From the NCBI GenBank assembly GCA_037576215.1, contig JBANDB010000006.1:4774001-4838000 (forward strand): 64,000 nt of DNA. The letters are read 5' to 3'. Positions 42,623 to 53,040 of the stretch are shown piece by piece. The notes under the pieces were generated by a model. The model made no database searches. It was not told the origin of the DNA and saw only the letters and a program-made list of their open reading frames with translations. Position 1 is the first letter of the stretch. Each line of letters starts with the position of its first letter. The position numbers were made by a program, and so were the translations under genes. The DNA is from Armillaria gallica. Taxonomy: Eukaryota; Basidiomycota; Agaricomycetes; Agaricales; Physalacriaceae.

Positions 42623-44482
42623 ATGGTTAGTCCCCCACTGGCGACATTATTTGATTCGAGAGTATGGCTATACAAACCCTGCGTGCAGAAACAACAAGGT
42701 GTGTAGCTGTAAAATCCCATAGAAATGTACTGAATAACACTATCATTGAGATAGACGTACTATTCAAACCTCTCCAATGTCACCATCATCGCTCCCCTTG
42801 AAGATGGTTTGTCGATCGAGGATATCAAAGTCCCAAATCAACGATCATATACGGGTAGAAAGCCTGTCATACCATCCTCTCTCGCTGATACCCCCAGCGC
42901 CAGCCTTGGCATCGATGGACTGTTGAAGACGTTGAACAGCACTCTTGGCACCAAATACGACCTCACCCCTTCTCTGTCATCCCTTCTTCAAGCGTACATC
43001 TCGGATGAATATGACTTTGGTACTATATATGGTTATCTCCGCCCCTTATGGTTTGACTGCGACCTGAACGTCATCCAAGATTCACTGCGCACCTCTGAAG
43101 CGATGGACCAAAAAATACGACAAGAAGCGCTGGTTGATGGCCAGATCACTGAGGAGGGACTTCGCATGCCCCCTAGGCGCGTCTGGGATCTCTTCAGCAA
43201 TAGGGTGGTGCCGTGGTGGGTTGTCTTGCGTACACCATGGGGAATATCACATGCCTGGCTGGATAGAACCCGTCGCGAAAGTGTGCTCACTCCCATCAAT
43301 GGACATGAATGGCCCGTGCCCATCCCAGAAGATGCCAATCTCGATCTCGTCCGTATTGAAATGCTGAATCTCGGAGCAGAGTATGCATGGCTGGACGTCC
43401 TCTGTTTGAGGCAAGAAGGGGGGAAAAATGAGGACCTGCGTGCGGGGGAGTGGATGTTGGATGTGCCCACCATCGGAAATGTATATGTCTTGGAAAATGT
43501 GTTTTACTACTTCAACGGGCTTGGACGACCCTTGGAGCATGGTTTCGATTCCGATAGTGTTCGGAGTTGGTTCAAACGCACATGGACGTTGCAGGAGATG
43601 AGTGACAATTGGACGATAGGCGGGGGTACGGGCGACGAGATATTGAACGACGAAGTACGGGAAAGATTCAAGTCACAACTGGTATCCATGGAAGGGGTCG
43701 TGTTGGATGTGGTTCGCTGGCTATTGCTGTTGCGGGATCGCACATCCGAGAAGGATGTGGATAAAGTTGCAGCCCTGACATACTTTTTGGCATCCAACGG
43801 CACACAAGCACACAATGAAACACGACCCACCACATCTACCACTCATGATTACACAAAGATCGACCCCATTTCAAACGATAATTCCATCGGAACAGATGAT
43901 CCAACCTCAACCATAGCACCGGCATACTCTGAGCTGGAGTCTGCTGAAGATGCTTGGACAGCTCTAGTGATGGTGATGAGTGGGTATTATCGTTCAAATA
44001 TGCTCTTTTTGTATCATGAACCCGGGCCCGAAAAGAATGCATGGAGACCATCATGGCAGCAGGCTATGAACTGGGATACACCAAGTCTCTCTTCCGCTCT
44101 TTATGGGCTCGTTCATCACAATATGAAGATGGGTACCTATTCATACGATGGTTGGTGCATTGAATCGGTACAGGTGCAAGGATTGGCCATGCCAGTACCA
44201 GCGCCCCGCAAAGGACACTTGATTGTCCAAACCCCGAACGGAGAGGAGCATCAATACGAAATTTCCGCTAGCCATCAATACTCAATACCGGATGGCGAAT
44301 ATTCACTGCTACTATGCGATACCTATATTATGGATACAAATGAGACTCCATGCGTTGTCGGGAAAATGCTACCCGATCAAACATTCATAAAGACATCGGT
44401 GTTCGAAATCATTGACTGGCCGGAGGATATAGCGAAGTGGGCGAGTCTGGGTGTTAAGGAGTCGAATACTGTTCTTCGTTGA
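42623..44482 (+). pseudogene. HET-like protein gene H4, 5' end damaged, body open
   Basis: Exon 1 is 42623-42698 (ATG present). The intron donor gtgtgt (42699) is kept, but the acceptor AG at 42739-42740 is AC, and the normal exon-2 frame then meets TAG at 42752-42754. The next AG (42749-42750) would shift the frame. From 42755 to 44482 the frame is open: about 557 codons from the conserved LSIEDIKVPNQ, with the whole HET-like core (GISHAWLDRTRRESV, LGAEYAWLDVLCLRQEGG, RTWTLQE) and C-terminus intact. The first in-frame ATG after the lesion is about 100 codons in (SEAMDQK, near 43105). A shortened protein with the HET core is conceivable. The long open body suggests recent loss. Confidence 0.7.
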
Positions 44483-45570
44483 ACTACTTAAACCAAAGTC
44501 GATTATCATTTCTGTATATGCTTCGGAAAACCATCACTCCTCGCTCCATAAAATGATATACCTTGCATTGAATACTACTTCTGGTGCTAAAACCATGTTC
44601 ATTCCCTCCATGCTGCCTTAATATAAGATGAATAATCTTACAGATCTCCATTGCAGCAAGCACGCTCCTGATAAGTGGTACCTTTCAAGTTTCCGGTGAG
44701 TCCTTGTCTGTCTCGCAAACTATGGTGAAAACAAATGACAATGAAATTCGAAACACATTCTGTATCGATGTGTTGTACTAACTAACGGCGTCCAATGAGA
44801 ATGGAAAACCACGCGCAGGAAGGAAAAAGACTTGGGATAGTACTACTTTGCTCAACCGAAGAGAAATGTTAACACCTTACACTAAAGGACAGCAGATGCC
44901 ACCAACGACTCCTAACTTTGAGTACAGTGTTGCCTCCAACTATGCGAAATCTCTTAGTCTACGGGAAAATATTGTTGTTTCCTGCAGGGTGAAGAGAACG
45001 ATGAACGCTGCGTCAACCAAGAAATCGATGCGCTTACCTATCGTGCTCGGCTCTGTATCAGTATACATACACAAGGATATTGATTCGCAAGGTTGACTCC
45101 GTCTTGTGACCTCTGCCTAGGAATGATGCGACGAGAAGGATATCAAACACAACCTGTGTTTTGATAGACGGCAAAACATCTCGGTGGGCGCGTTGAATTC
45201 AGGCGAGGGAGGCAGAATGAGAGTAGAGTCGTGATGGTGAAAGGGAGGGATACACCTCGTCGTAATGGGACCCAGTCGATGGAGGACAAGAGCATTGACG
45301 ATGACTATAGTGATCATGGTCAACATCACATCATAGCTGCAGAACCATCTTTTGGCGCAACATATACTGACAAGACTAAGGAAAAACTCGATCAATACCC
45401 GGTGTAGTCACGTCTGATCCGGTGACAACGAGACTAGTGCTTGCAGATAGCAAGTCAGATTCTCTCAGCGCGTCATCTCTCAACGTTCAACATCCAAGCG
45501 GCAATCGGATAGCTTGACGTATAGCAATCCCAATCACCTTCTCGACTCGGTGATGCTATCAGCACTTTTA
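44483..45570. other. Intergenic stretch downstream of H4
   Basis: The first 210 bases match the start of block E (H 3' region and tctgatataagatgaat...cttacag), then similarity ends at about 44690. 45097-45260 resembles 28225-28380. Short ORFs (44848-45096 plus, 45395-45117 minus) have no support. No gene called. Confidence 0.3.
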
Positions 45571-45723
45571 CTAAATCTTATTGGACGGCAGCATGCTGAT
45601 TGGGAGAGGGAGATCGTGCAATGCGGTTGTTGCCGTCGGGTTGGGGGTGCATTGATTGACCCAGTCTCCGATTGTGGCCTCGTCAAGGGCAAAACGCGCG
45701 CCTGTTGTCCAGTTGTCCATTGT
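45571..45723 (-). CDS. Small unknown ORF or exon
   Basis: The minus-strand reading frame starting MDNWTTGARFALDEATIGDW and ending ISMLPSNKI has a protein-like composition, about 50 codons. It could be a terminal exon of a decayed gene, continuing upstream with FRLDACRYHSAPHPT in the same frame (ORF start 45822). No domain recognised, no second copy. Confidence 0.25.
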   Translation of the reverse strand, partial: TMDNWTTGARFALDEATIGDWVNQCTPNPTATTALHDLPLPISMLPSNKI

Positions 45724-46099
45724 AGGGTGGGGGGCGGAGTGGTACCTACACGCATCGAGCCGGAACAACGAAGCGCCATTCGGAATCGAGAAAGAGAAAA
45801 GGTTGGCATTTGGAATTCTCACTTTCCACCCGTACCTGATTTCAATAGCGGCGAGGTGATACGATTACACAAGTAAAGGCGAGTCGCGAGAAGGAATGGA
45901 AGAAGCGCGTATTGTACGGTTGTATGGATAAAAACAAATGTTAGATCACAATGGAGAGGGATGGTTCGTATTTTCACCCAGTCCGATGTTCTGCGGTCAA
46001 AAACCTGATTTCTCCTGTGGTCGTTCGAACTTCCATCATAAGAGAGGCCATTCAACACTGTCTCCACCCTTTTCTTCTAATAATTTTCCGCACCACCCA

Positions 46100-46520
46100 T
46101 CCGTAGATCCTGCCAGAGCTATTGCAGTTCCCTAGCTGCTACGGCTCCTGCCTTTGGGTTCCTCTTCCCTCGTCAAGCTGCGGCTCGTGAAAGCCTGCAT
46201 TGAATGGAACGTCCCCCGAGAATGATGGGATTCCTGAATCCTCGAGTGGTTCGCCAGAATAGAGCTCGGTTGGCGGCGGAGTGGAGGCATCTTACGCTGA
46301 GGACGACCCAACCCTCCATCATGGCAGCGCTAGCGATCAGGAGGGAAATTCCGGGGCAGCTCATCATCTCTGGCTCCGGATCCTTTGAAGTACGGTCGTC
46401 TGGTATACGTGAGGGCGTAGTAATATAGCGTAAGGTTATTCGGATACGACGCGTCTCCCTGACTGAGAAGGTTTCTAACTCTTCAGTCGTTAGGTCGTTT
46501 TGCTGTCGTTCGAAGACGAA
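46100..46520 (-). pseudogene. Block Y, copy Y1: downstream part of an unknown minus-strand gene
   Basis: Similar to 61930-62400. Minus-strand pieces: YYYALTYTRRPYFKGSGARD (second copy YYHGPRSAADDRTLTDPE), then ELYSGEPLEDSGIPSFSGDV and the end EEPKGRSRSS. The two copies differ by indels, so neither frame is clearly maintained. It may be the 3' part of the gene at 46521-47200. Confidence 0.35.
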
Positions 46521-47200
46521 TTAGCGTTGGGTTTCCCGACAGTCCAAGATCGTCCGGTGGTATATTCCTGTGTGCTCCTCACTTAGCCCATTGAACGATT
46601 TTTTCAGGCGAGCAGCACTTGCCTCTTTCTGCTTGAGGAATGTAATTTGAACCATCCACCCAAGGGAAGTCTGACTATCCTGCTCGACCAGCATCAGGAA
46701 AGTTTCCTCGGTCGCTGGTTGTGTTGGCGGATAGAACTTGAAGGGTGTATGCACACAGAAGTGTGGAGCATAGATGCCGGATCTCCCCTCCCGCAGTCCA
46801 TCCCCGCAGACCCTCCATATCCACCTCGCTCATAGCTTGTGGCAGCGCTGAACGGACTTTGTCACCCCCAAATCGAGGAGAGGTCTATCAAAGGGTTAAC
46901 GCTTAGTGAAAGAATGGAGAAAAGATAATTCACCTGAATAAAATAACGCGTCTTCCTTGGTGCACATCCCAATGTGACTCAGGTCTCCCTTGTACCCTTT
47001 TCGTTGCCATAGGCGGCTTGTTTGTAGGAAATCGATACGTGCAAAGGGCGCGACCGAATATTGAGGTTGGATGTTGAGGCTTTTAGCGTCATTAAGGACG
47101 AGAGCGGGCGTGAGCGACCCGAAGATCTACTTGGATTCAGCCAAAGAGAAACATAATTATGAAGATATGACTCACTTTCAACTTCTAGCTTCTAGCTGCA
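46521..47200 (-). pseudogene. Unknown multi-exon minus-strand gene
   Basis: Read on the minus strand: an exon bounded by an acceptor (ccaagtag, about 47128) with IFGSLTPALVLNDAKSLNIQ and GYKGDLSHIGMCTKEDALFY, an intron gtgaattatc...tttgatag (about 46935-46882), an exon with TSPRFGGDKVRSALPQAMSE and MEGLRGWTAGGEIRHLCSTL, then in another frame FLMLVEQDSQTSLGWMVQIT and FLKQKEASAARLKKSFNGLS to a stop at 46521. The frame changes between parts indicate at least one frameshift, or introns I cannot place. The composition is clearly protein-like. No domain recognised. Remnants of the same gene are near 62400-62690. Confidence 0.45.
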
Positions 47201-47619
47201 ACTTCATCCACCTTGTTCCACTCGCCTTTTAAAACCTGTACTTGCGCCTAGGGAATCTGGGTTAACTTATTCCTAGAAAAAAGATCACGTTAAAGCTGAA
47301 AACTGGTTGGACGTCGGTATAATTGTACCATGTCAGTACATACCCATGGCCCTGCTGAATTTACGGAGGTTTTCCCTCCGCCTGTTACGCTCGACAGTCT
47401 CGTTGAACTGTCTCCCGATAATGTTGGCTCGTACGATAGTCATGGTAAGAAATGGCGTTGATGACTAAATATGGAACGACAATTTTGACGTTTATCCGTC
47501 GGGCCGTGTTCCCTGATCCTGACGATGATCATCGGCTTGCCGTTCCAGTGGCCTGATATCGTCGCGGGAAACTGCTCGCCAATGAAAACCCGAGGTGTAT
47601 TCATCATCGACAATCTCCG
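47201..47619 (+). other. Region upstream of D8 with a possible small exon
   Basis: An ATG at 47330 opens MSVHTHGPAEFTEVFPPPVT and LDSLVELSPDNVGSYDSH up to a good donor (catg|gtaaga, 47445), so 47330-47444 may be a first exon. No convincing continuation is visible. 47500-47570 (tgttccctgatcctgacgat...cagtggcctgatatc) resembles 28455-28505 before D6, so this is the ancestral upstream region of D genes. Confidence 0.3.
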
Positions 47620-49110
47620 ATGGTAGCACTGTTTTCGGTCCTACGAGTTGCCATCGATGCTCTACGAGAAATCGTCTCTTCGTATCGCCGCGTCTCCAAA
47701 CGGATAAAGCAATCTCCTGGACTCCCAGTTTCCAATCCCACTACACCATTCTGGTCGATCCCGGCGTCGCCAATCCAAAAAGAAGGCTCATCTGCACCTC
47801 TGCCAGCATGCGCGGACGTTGTGATTATCGGGTCTGGGATAACGGGCACGTCGTTTGCGCGCACGCTGCTTGATACAGGCGGGTCTTTGGAGGTCGTGAT
47901 GTTGGAAGCAAGGGATGCATGTTCTGGGGCTACAGCACGGAATGGAGGACATATCACGCCGCCGCTGTACCACGACTACCTCGATTTGAAGAAGAAACAC
48001 GGCGCAGAGGCGGCGAAGCAGATCATCCAGTTCCGGCTTTCGCACCTGGACGAACTGATAAGCGTTGCAGAGGAGGAGGGCTTGACGGAAGAGAGCCAGT
48101 GTCGCAAGGTGGATACCTATGATGTCTATTTTGACAAAGACGTATTTGAAGGCGCGAGGGAGAAGCTGGAGCGCTATCTCGAGGAGCTGCCGAACGAGAA
48201 GAGTGGCTGGGGTACAACAGAGGGACCGGCGGGAATGCAGCTTGCAGACGGGGTGTGCGGGGTCATATCGACGACGGGCGGGGCGGTGCATCCGTATCGG
48301 CTTGTTACGGGAATCTTGTCAAGGCTACTCAAGACGTACTCTTCGTTCCGGCTATACACGCACACTCCCTGTCTTTCCATCCACGACAATATTGTCCACA
48401 CCTCCCGCGGTGATATCCGCGCCAAACACATCGTCCACGCTACCAATGGATGGACGTCCCACCTCCTCGCGCCGATGCGGGAAAAGATCGTTCCCGTGCG
48501 TGGCCATATGACGGCACAGCGCGCAGGAACTGGCTTGGACGACGGATGGTTAGGAACGCGGTCGTTTGTTTTATACCCAAGCGCGTCTGAAAATCGATGG
48601 GACTATCTCACCCAACAGCCGCCCAACCCTGCGACACTCGGAGAGAAACCTCACGCCGAGTTTATGTTTGGCGGCGGCATCGAAATGGGCACCCAATCCT
48701 TCTTTGACGCTGTCGGATGTGCTGACGACAGCCAAGTCGAGTTTCGAGTGTCTGCATACCTTGGTGGGGCGCTGGCGGCGTATTTCGGAAAATGGTGGGG
48801 AGGCGAGTCGGCTGACGAGGATGACGATCACTTTGAGAGAGGGCGCGTGAAGAAGGCGTGGTCTGGTGTCTTGGGTGTTTCTGCGGATGGATTGCCGTGG
48901 GTTGGCAGCGTTCCTTCAAAGGTGTCGGGCAGATCGGAGGGAAGCGAGTGGATTGCGGCGGGTTATTCGGGCGAGGGAATGGTCCACGCGTGGATGAGCG
49001 GAAAGGCGTTGGCGTACATGGTGCTGGGGAAAGACGTTGGTTGGCTCCCCACCCCGTTTCGCGTCACAGAAAAAAGGTGGAAAAAGGCAAACATCGCGTC
49101 TCTGCTATGA
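47620..49110 (+). CDS. FAD-dependent oxidoreductase (DAO family), D8, intact
   Basis: Single-exon gene, 496 residues, normal for the DAO/OrdL-like family. After a 60-residue N-terminal extension comes the Rossmann dinucleotide-binding strand ADVVIIGSGITGTSFARTLL (65-84, G71-x-G73-x-x-G76) with the ribose-binding acid E96 in VVMLEARDA, then CSGATARNGGHI (101-112), a second typical FAD contact. The C-terminal AAGYSGEGMVHAWMSGKALA (446-465) closes the FAD site. The enzyme probably oxidises the C-N bond of an amine or amino acid, passing electrons to FAD; the substrate is not predictable. No signal peptide or membrane anchor is evident. Nine relics of it are scattered through the window, which makes this the likely functional parent or survivor. 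The ATG is chosen because homologous N-terminal sequence begins there in D1 as well. Confidence 0.9.
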   Translation: MVALFSVLRVAIDALREIVSSYRRVSKRIKQSPGLPVSNPTTPFWSIPASPIQKEGSSAPLPACADVVIIGSGITGTSFARTLLDTGGSLEVVMLEARDACSGATARNGGHITPPLYHDYLDLKKKHGAEAAKQIIQFRLSHLDELISVAEEEGLTEESQCRKVDTYDVYFDKDVFEGAREKLERYLEELPNEKSGWGTTEGPAGMQLADGVCGVISTTGGAVHPYRLVTGILSRLLKTYSSFRLYTHTPCLSIHDNIVHTSRGDIRAKHIVHATNGWTSHLLAPMREKIVPVRGHMTAQRAGTGLDDGWLGTRSFVLYPSASENRWDYLTQQPPNPATLGEKPHAEFMFGGGIEMGTQSFFDAVGCADDSQVEFRVSAYLGGALAAYFGKWWGGESADEDDDHFERGRVKKAWSGVLGVSADGLPWVGSVPSKVSGRSEGSEWIAAGYSGEGMVHAWMSGKALAYMVLGKDVGWLPTPFRVTEKRWKKANIASLL

Positions 49111-49737
49111 CCATACTGCTTGTAAGTATACCAAAAATTATGCTTCGGAAATATCCGAAACATTCTTCCCTCCAACTGTCACGACTTTTTGTATCCTTCT
49201 GACGCTGGACTGCAGACGTTGGCACAAGATCTAATTCTTCGCTCAAAGAAAATGACAAATTGCGTTTGGCGGTCCAGTTCTCGACTCACTTGCGCACATA
49301 TACCAAATACAATATTGACAATGCAGCTGCGGCATATAGGACGCGTACAACCGCTAAAAATCTAAATTCTCTTCCCCGCTTCCGGATCAAATCAGCCCGT
49401 CGTCTTGTAGCTATCCGAAGATACGGCGATTTGTCTTGACCATGGCGTGGAAACGTGCGTGTGTTGTGAGATCGACGTCAAAATACTTACTGGCCGGGTT
49501 CAGACAAGGTCCTGGTTTTTTCTACACAAGTCTTTTCTCCTTCACCGTCTTCCGTGGACCGTACTTGACAGTCGCGGGTCTTGTCGTGTGGGACGGAAGC
49601 GAGGATGAATTGTTGGAATGTATGGGTCGCCCTGGCTGCGTTGATCAATCCTTGCAAGGAACGAGTAGAGTACCTATAACAGACCTCGACCCGACAGCGC
49701 GTAGGCTGCAGCCAAAGACGAGTCCACATACCTTTGT
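49111..49737. other. D8 3' region and intergenic DNA
   Basis: 49115-49215 (cttgtaagtataccaaaaat...ttccctcc) is partly repeated at 49990-50090 and weakly at 53350-53420, so the 3' end of a D gene has been copied. Otherwise only unsupported ORFs are present. Confidence 0.35.
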
Positions 49738-49838
49738 GACACAATGGATCAATGGTAGATCGTCTCCAGCTTATTTCAAGATAGCAAACCAACGTTATAC
49801 TGTATGAGAAAATCACGGTTCGAATCCGTGTTGTGGCA
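49738..49838 (+). tRNA. tRNA-like sequence (decayed or intron-containing)
   Basis: Box A tggatcaatggtag and a perfect box B ggttcgaatcc (49818-49828) are present. The parts fold as: acceptor gacacaa/ttgtggc (6 of 7 pairs), D-stem gatc/gatc around aatggta, T-stem cacgg/ccgtg with loop ttcgaat. The anticodon arm is the weak point: tctcc and tgaga pair at only four positions with about 37 nt between them, and no position-33 T fits, so an anticodon cannot be named. It may be a tRNA pseudogene, a tRNA with an intron, or a tRNA-derived SINE head. Confidence 0.35.
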
Positions 49839-50953
49839 ATGGCGTGGGCATATATAGTATTTTTGTGCCTGCACTATTAAAAGAAACATACAATATTCTC
49901 AGTTCTGTGGGCATTGGATTATACCAAACGTTGGAACACATCGTCGAGGTGTTCGTGGCTACACATAACAAGTGCTTCATATATTTCTCTTGTAGGTATA
50001 CGAAAAATCACCTGTCGGATATATCCGTGCAGTCCTTCCCTCTTACCCTCACTCTGGATTCGAGACGTCTACACGCTGTTTGATCAATTCTTCGACGTTG
50101 GGCAATTTCCTTGCATGACTGGGAAAATGTATCCAGGCGAATGCTCTCTTATCCTCCCCAACACACGCTTGATGGATGGAAAAAGTCGAAGAGAAAGTGT
50201 TTCGCCACTCGGTTCTCGTTTTGTAAACGGGCGAGGGTCATACTGCATGAATTCCAGTCAGCGTCTCAGGATTTGACGTCAAACAATGAAGAGATTACCT
50301 CTTCCCCGAGTATGTTGACACTTCTAGACGGCTACCTGTCACTTGTATCCTACCCCCAAGATCCTACTACACCGGCTTATGAACAGCGCCTACATCATTC
50401 GTTCGTTCTCCTTACCATCCCTTCCACTCGCGCGTCCTACTCAACATACGCAACCATTATCTCGTTGCTCACGCCAAGTAGGACGAAGCCCTTCCTTCAC
50501 TCAGCTCTATCGAGACTTGCGCCCTTCTCACCTGACCCTTGTCCCAGATCAAGCCCCCGAGAAACCGCATTCTTATATCATTCCCATTCTCTGCATATTA
50601 GGCTGTCATGCGTTACTGAGTCGGCTCACCTGGGATTTCGACTCCGTGCTTGGGAGTATGCCATGCGGCATCTTCCAAATGTGCAGTATTTCTAGGTCGC
50701 TTGAACAGATGGCTGGATCAGATGTCGCGGTCATCCCTTCCTTATGTGATGGATCCTTCGGCAGCGATGCCTAGGTCTTTACTGAGCACCGTGAACCATA
50801 AGGTTCAAGACCGACATCTTAGCTCACGGTGTATAAGGGTTGGCGGGAGCCCAATCATGAGTACCAAGGGAAAAGCATCGACTAATTACGACGTGGACTG
50901 TATTAGATCGTCAAATTTTGGACAATGACATGTTTGACCTATTAGTCTCCATA
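49839..50953 (+). other. Intergenic stretch with one long unsupported ORF
   Basis: 49985-50090 repeats the D8 3' region. A 194-codon plus ORF (50111-50695) overlaps a 143-codon ORF in another frame; neither has a recognised motif. About 55 bp (50338-50392, ccccaagatcctactacacc) recur in reverse at 55547-55495, where the frame is not open, so the ORF is probably chance. Confidence 0.3.
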
Positions 50954-52699
50954 CTAATCCACTATGAACCCGTCACTTTTGAGTGCTTCCCAACGTGCAG
51001 TTAATGCAGGATCGTCAAATGTCAAGGGTTCATCAAGGTAAACCCTTTCTAGCATTACACCTTCCTCGTCTTCATCAGCGTCTTGGTTGTCCTCTTCGTC
51101 TGCTCCTTCGTTGTTCTCTTCGACATCTTCTGTTTCATCTTTCACCTCCTTACCATCTTCGCCCTCGCCTTCGCCCTCGTCTTCGGTGTCATCCTCTATT
51201 TCACTCTTCATCTTCTCCCTGTCGTCCTCTTCGTCGTCCCCTTCATCATCCTCTGTTTGATCCGTACGTGATTCCACCATCTGCAAAAGTGGCTGATGGT
51301 CGGAAATTGATTCTGATCCCCGTAAATTAAGGGCACGAAGTTCAGGAAGGATATCGTCATTATCGTCCGAACGCGTAAGTGCAGAAAGCAAGTCTTTTTC
51401 GACAATTTTAGTTGAAACGGCGAGGTATTCTAGGTTTGTGGCACGGGTCAGAAGCTCGATCAGGCCGGTCTTCCCAACTTTGCTCCTGGGTGCAGTCACT
51501 TCTAATCGCCTTAATTTACGACAGTGATGATGAGGTAGAACTTCCGGGAACGCAAAAACAGTGCTGTCGCTGTCCTCGTTGTCCAGGTTGAAAGACAAGT
51601 TAGACAATTCGGGAAGCTCTAGAGATTCGAAAAGATGGGCAATGGATGAAGGCGCCACGTCGTCCCATTCCGAAATTACCAGTCTGGTCACTTTGGGCAT
51701 CAGGATAGGAGGATTTAGGTGTTCGAAAGGCTTTGAGCCTACAAAGTCTACCTGCAGTTTTTCAATGTTGGGTGTTTTGCGCAGGAAGGAGAATATGTGT
51801 TTAACAAACGGTCCATGAATTGTCAAGTTTGTTAGCCCGTATCCACTGTCAGGAAGATAGACGTGACGGCATAATGATGATTCAATTTCCAGTATGCGGA
51901 GGTTCTGAGCCATCTCGAAGGCATGGATAGGTAAGGCAGCGTCCTCCGGTAGGTCTATGTCGAGATAGAGAAGCGACTCGAGATACGATCCATAGATCGA
52001 GAGCACCGCGAGGGACTTGGCAGGGATGCATGCGCGCAAGTGCTTCCAATAAGGTATGGAAGTTAGGAGGACAGGTATGAAGGCGTGAGAGGATATATCT
52101 TTTACGCTCGACAGTCTGATCGTCAGCTGGTACTGACGCGCCCTTTGAATGTGTAACCCGAGCATAAACTGGTGCAGATGTGCATCTTTAGGCTTGAGGT
52201 ACTGCTCAAAATCTATAGAGAGGCACCTCCACAACGATGCGGTAAATAAAGATACTCTGCGCCAAGAACGACAGACTTGAGACAGTGTCCATGGCGGCTT
52301 GCGCGAGTCAAGGGTATTGGGCGTGTTGTCTGCATCGAGGAGGTCGTAGACCTCATAGACGCAGAATGAAAAGATGTGCCTGAGTACGTCTTCAGGAATA
52401 GAGCGAATGGGGTGCAGCAGTGTTTTAGCGGCACGCAGATTTTCCGTGACTTTTGCTTGACCGTCCAGAAGCGCGTTTAGCATATGCTGGGTGTGATCAA
52501 TCTTCTCCTTCAATGCCGAAAGTAGATTTGAGGATTCGGATGCAGTCGCAAGTAGGGATACGCGCTCTGTTTCCAGCAAGGGACCATTGCATTTTAGTAA
52601 CGCTTGGATTCGCGGATCGTCTGAAATTGACTTTGGAATATTAGGACACGAATGCAAAGAGCAGGCCGAGGATATCGGAGGAGAAGGACGTGCTGCCAT
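50954..52699 (-). CDS. F-box protein with C-terminal acidic tract
   Basis: 581 residues, single exon, ATG at 52699. The N-terminus has a helical, coiled-coil-like part (about 45-92, ETERVSLLATASESSNLLSA...) followed by the F-box (about 97-160): IRSIPEDVLRHIFSFCV and PPWTLSQVCRSWRRVSLFTA then LWRCLSIDF, the standard layout of the large Agaricomycete F-box family. The middle has leucine-rich-repeat-like sequence (NLRILEIESSLC; LPELSNLSFNLDN; CRKLRRLEVTAP). Residues about 488-555 are almost entirely Asp/Glu/Lys. F-box proteins recruit substrates to SCF ubiquitin ligases through Skp1; the substrate here is unknown. It has no duplicate in the window and no lesion, unlike its surroundings. Confidence 0.88.
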   Translation of the reverse strand: MAARPSPPISSACSLHSCPNIPKSISDDPRIQALLKCNGPLLETERVSLLATASESSNLLSALKEKIDHTQHMLNALLDGQAKVTENLRAAKTLLHPIRSIPEDVLRHIFSFCVYEVYDLLDADNTPNTLDSRKPPWTLSQVCRSWRRVSLFTASLWRCLSIDFEQYLKPKDAHLHQFMLGLHIQRARQYQLTIRLSSVKDISSHAFIPVLLTSIPYWKHLRACIPAKSLAVLSIYGSYLESLLYLDIDLPEDAALPIHAFEMAQNLRILEIESSLCRHVYLPDSGYGLTNLTIHGPFVKHIFSFLRKTPNIEKLQVDFVGSKPFEHLNPPILMPKVTRLVISEWDDVAPSSIAHLFESLELPELSNLSFNLDNEDSDSTVFAFPEVLPHHHCRKLRRLEVTAPRSKVGKTGLIELLTRATNLEYLAVSTKIVEKDLLSALTRSDDNDDILPELRALNLRGSESISDHQPLLQMVESRTDQTEDDEGDDEEDDREKMKSEIEDDTEDEGEGEGEDGKEVKDETEDVEENNEGADEEDNQDADEDEEGVMLERVYLDEPLTFDDPALTARWEALKSDGFIVD

Positions 52700-52871
52700 G
52701 GAAGAGATCCTGGACGCAAGTTACTACATTTTCGTCATTTCAGAACATGGAACACATACGTGCAATCCAAAACGTTGTACGATCTAGCGCGATTTAACTG
52801 AATCAAATGGGTTGAAAAAGTTCTGCAGATGTCTATCAGATTAATCAAACAGCCATTTGAGCTTTAAATTC

Positions 52872-53040
52872 TATGGCAAGTTCGACAAGAAACGCACATT
52901 ACGGTGTCTGAAAGAGTCAGCGGCGGCCCTGCGTAGCGACTCAATTCCTTGCTGTCGTAGAGCAGTGATAAGCTGGGTCCTGATGTTGGAGTCACCAGAG
53001 TAGTAAGACGCTTGATTAGCAAACTTCTGCTGACGATGGT
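52872..53040 (-). pseudogene. C-terminal coding fragment of an unknown gene
   Basis: The minus-strand frame KFANQASYYSGDSNIRTQLI, TALRQQGIESLRRAAADSFR, HRNVRFLSNLP then TAG is protein-like for 55 codons and begins after an acceptor-like gtcagcag. There is no ATG upstream in frame and no plausible first exon nearby. It may be a truncated gene end or a small gene whose start I cannot see. Confidence 0.35.

Noticed and set aside
49436..49807. 123-codon plus ORF ending in the tRNA-like region
   Set aside because: It overlaps the box A/B sequence and has no protein-like conservation.
50111..50695. 194-codon plus ORF as a gene
   Set aside because: No motif, overlapped by another ORF, and the duplicated patch at 55495-55730 is not open in the same frame.
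51083..51330. Hydrophobic plus-strand ORFs resembling membrane proteins
   Set aside because: They are the antisense of the Asp/Glu-rich tract of the F-box gene (GAA/GAT read as TTC/ATC).
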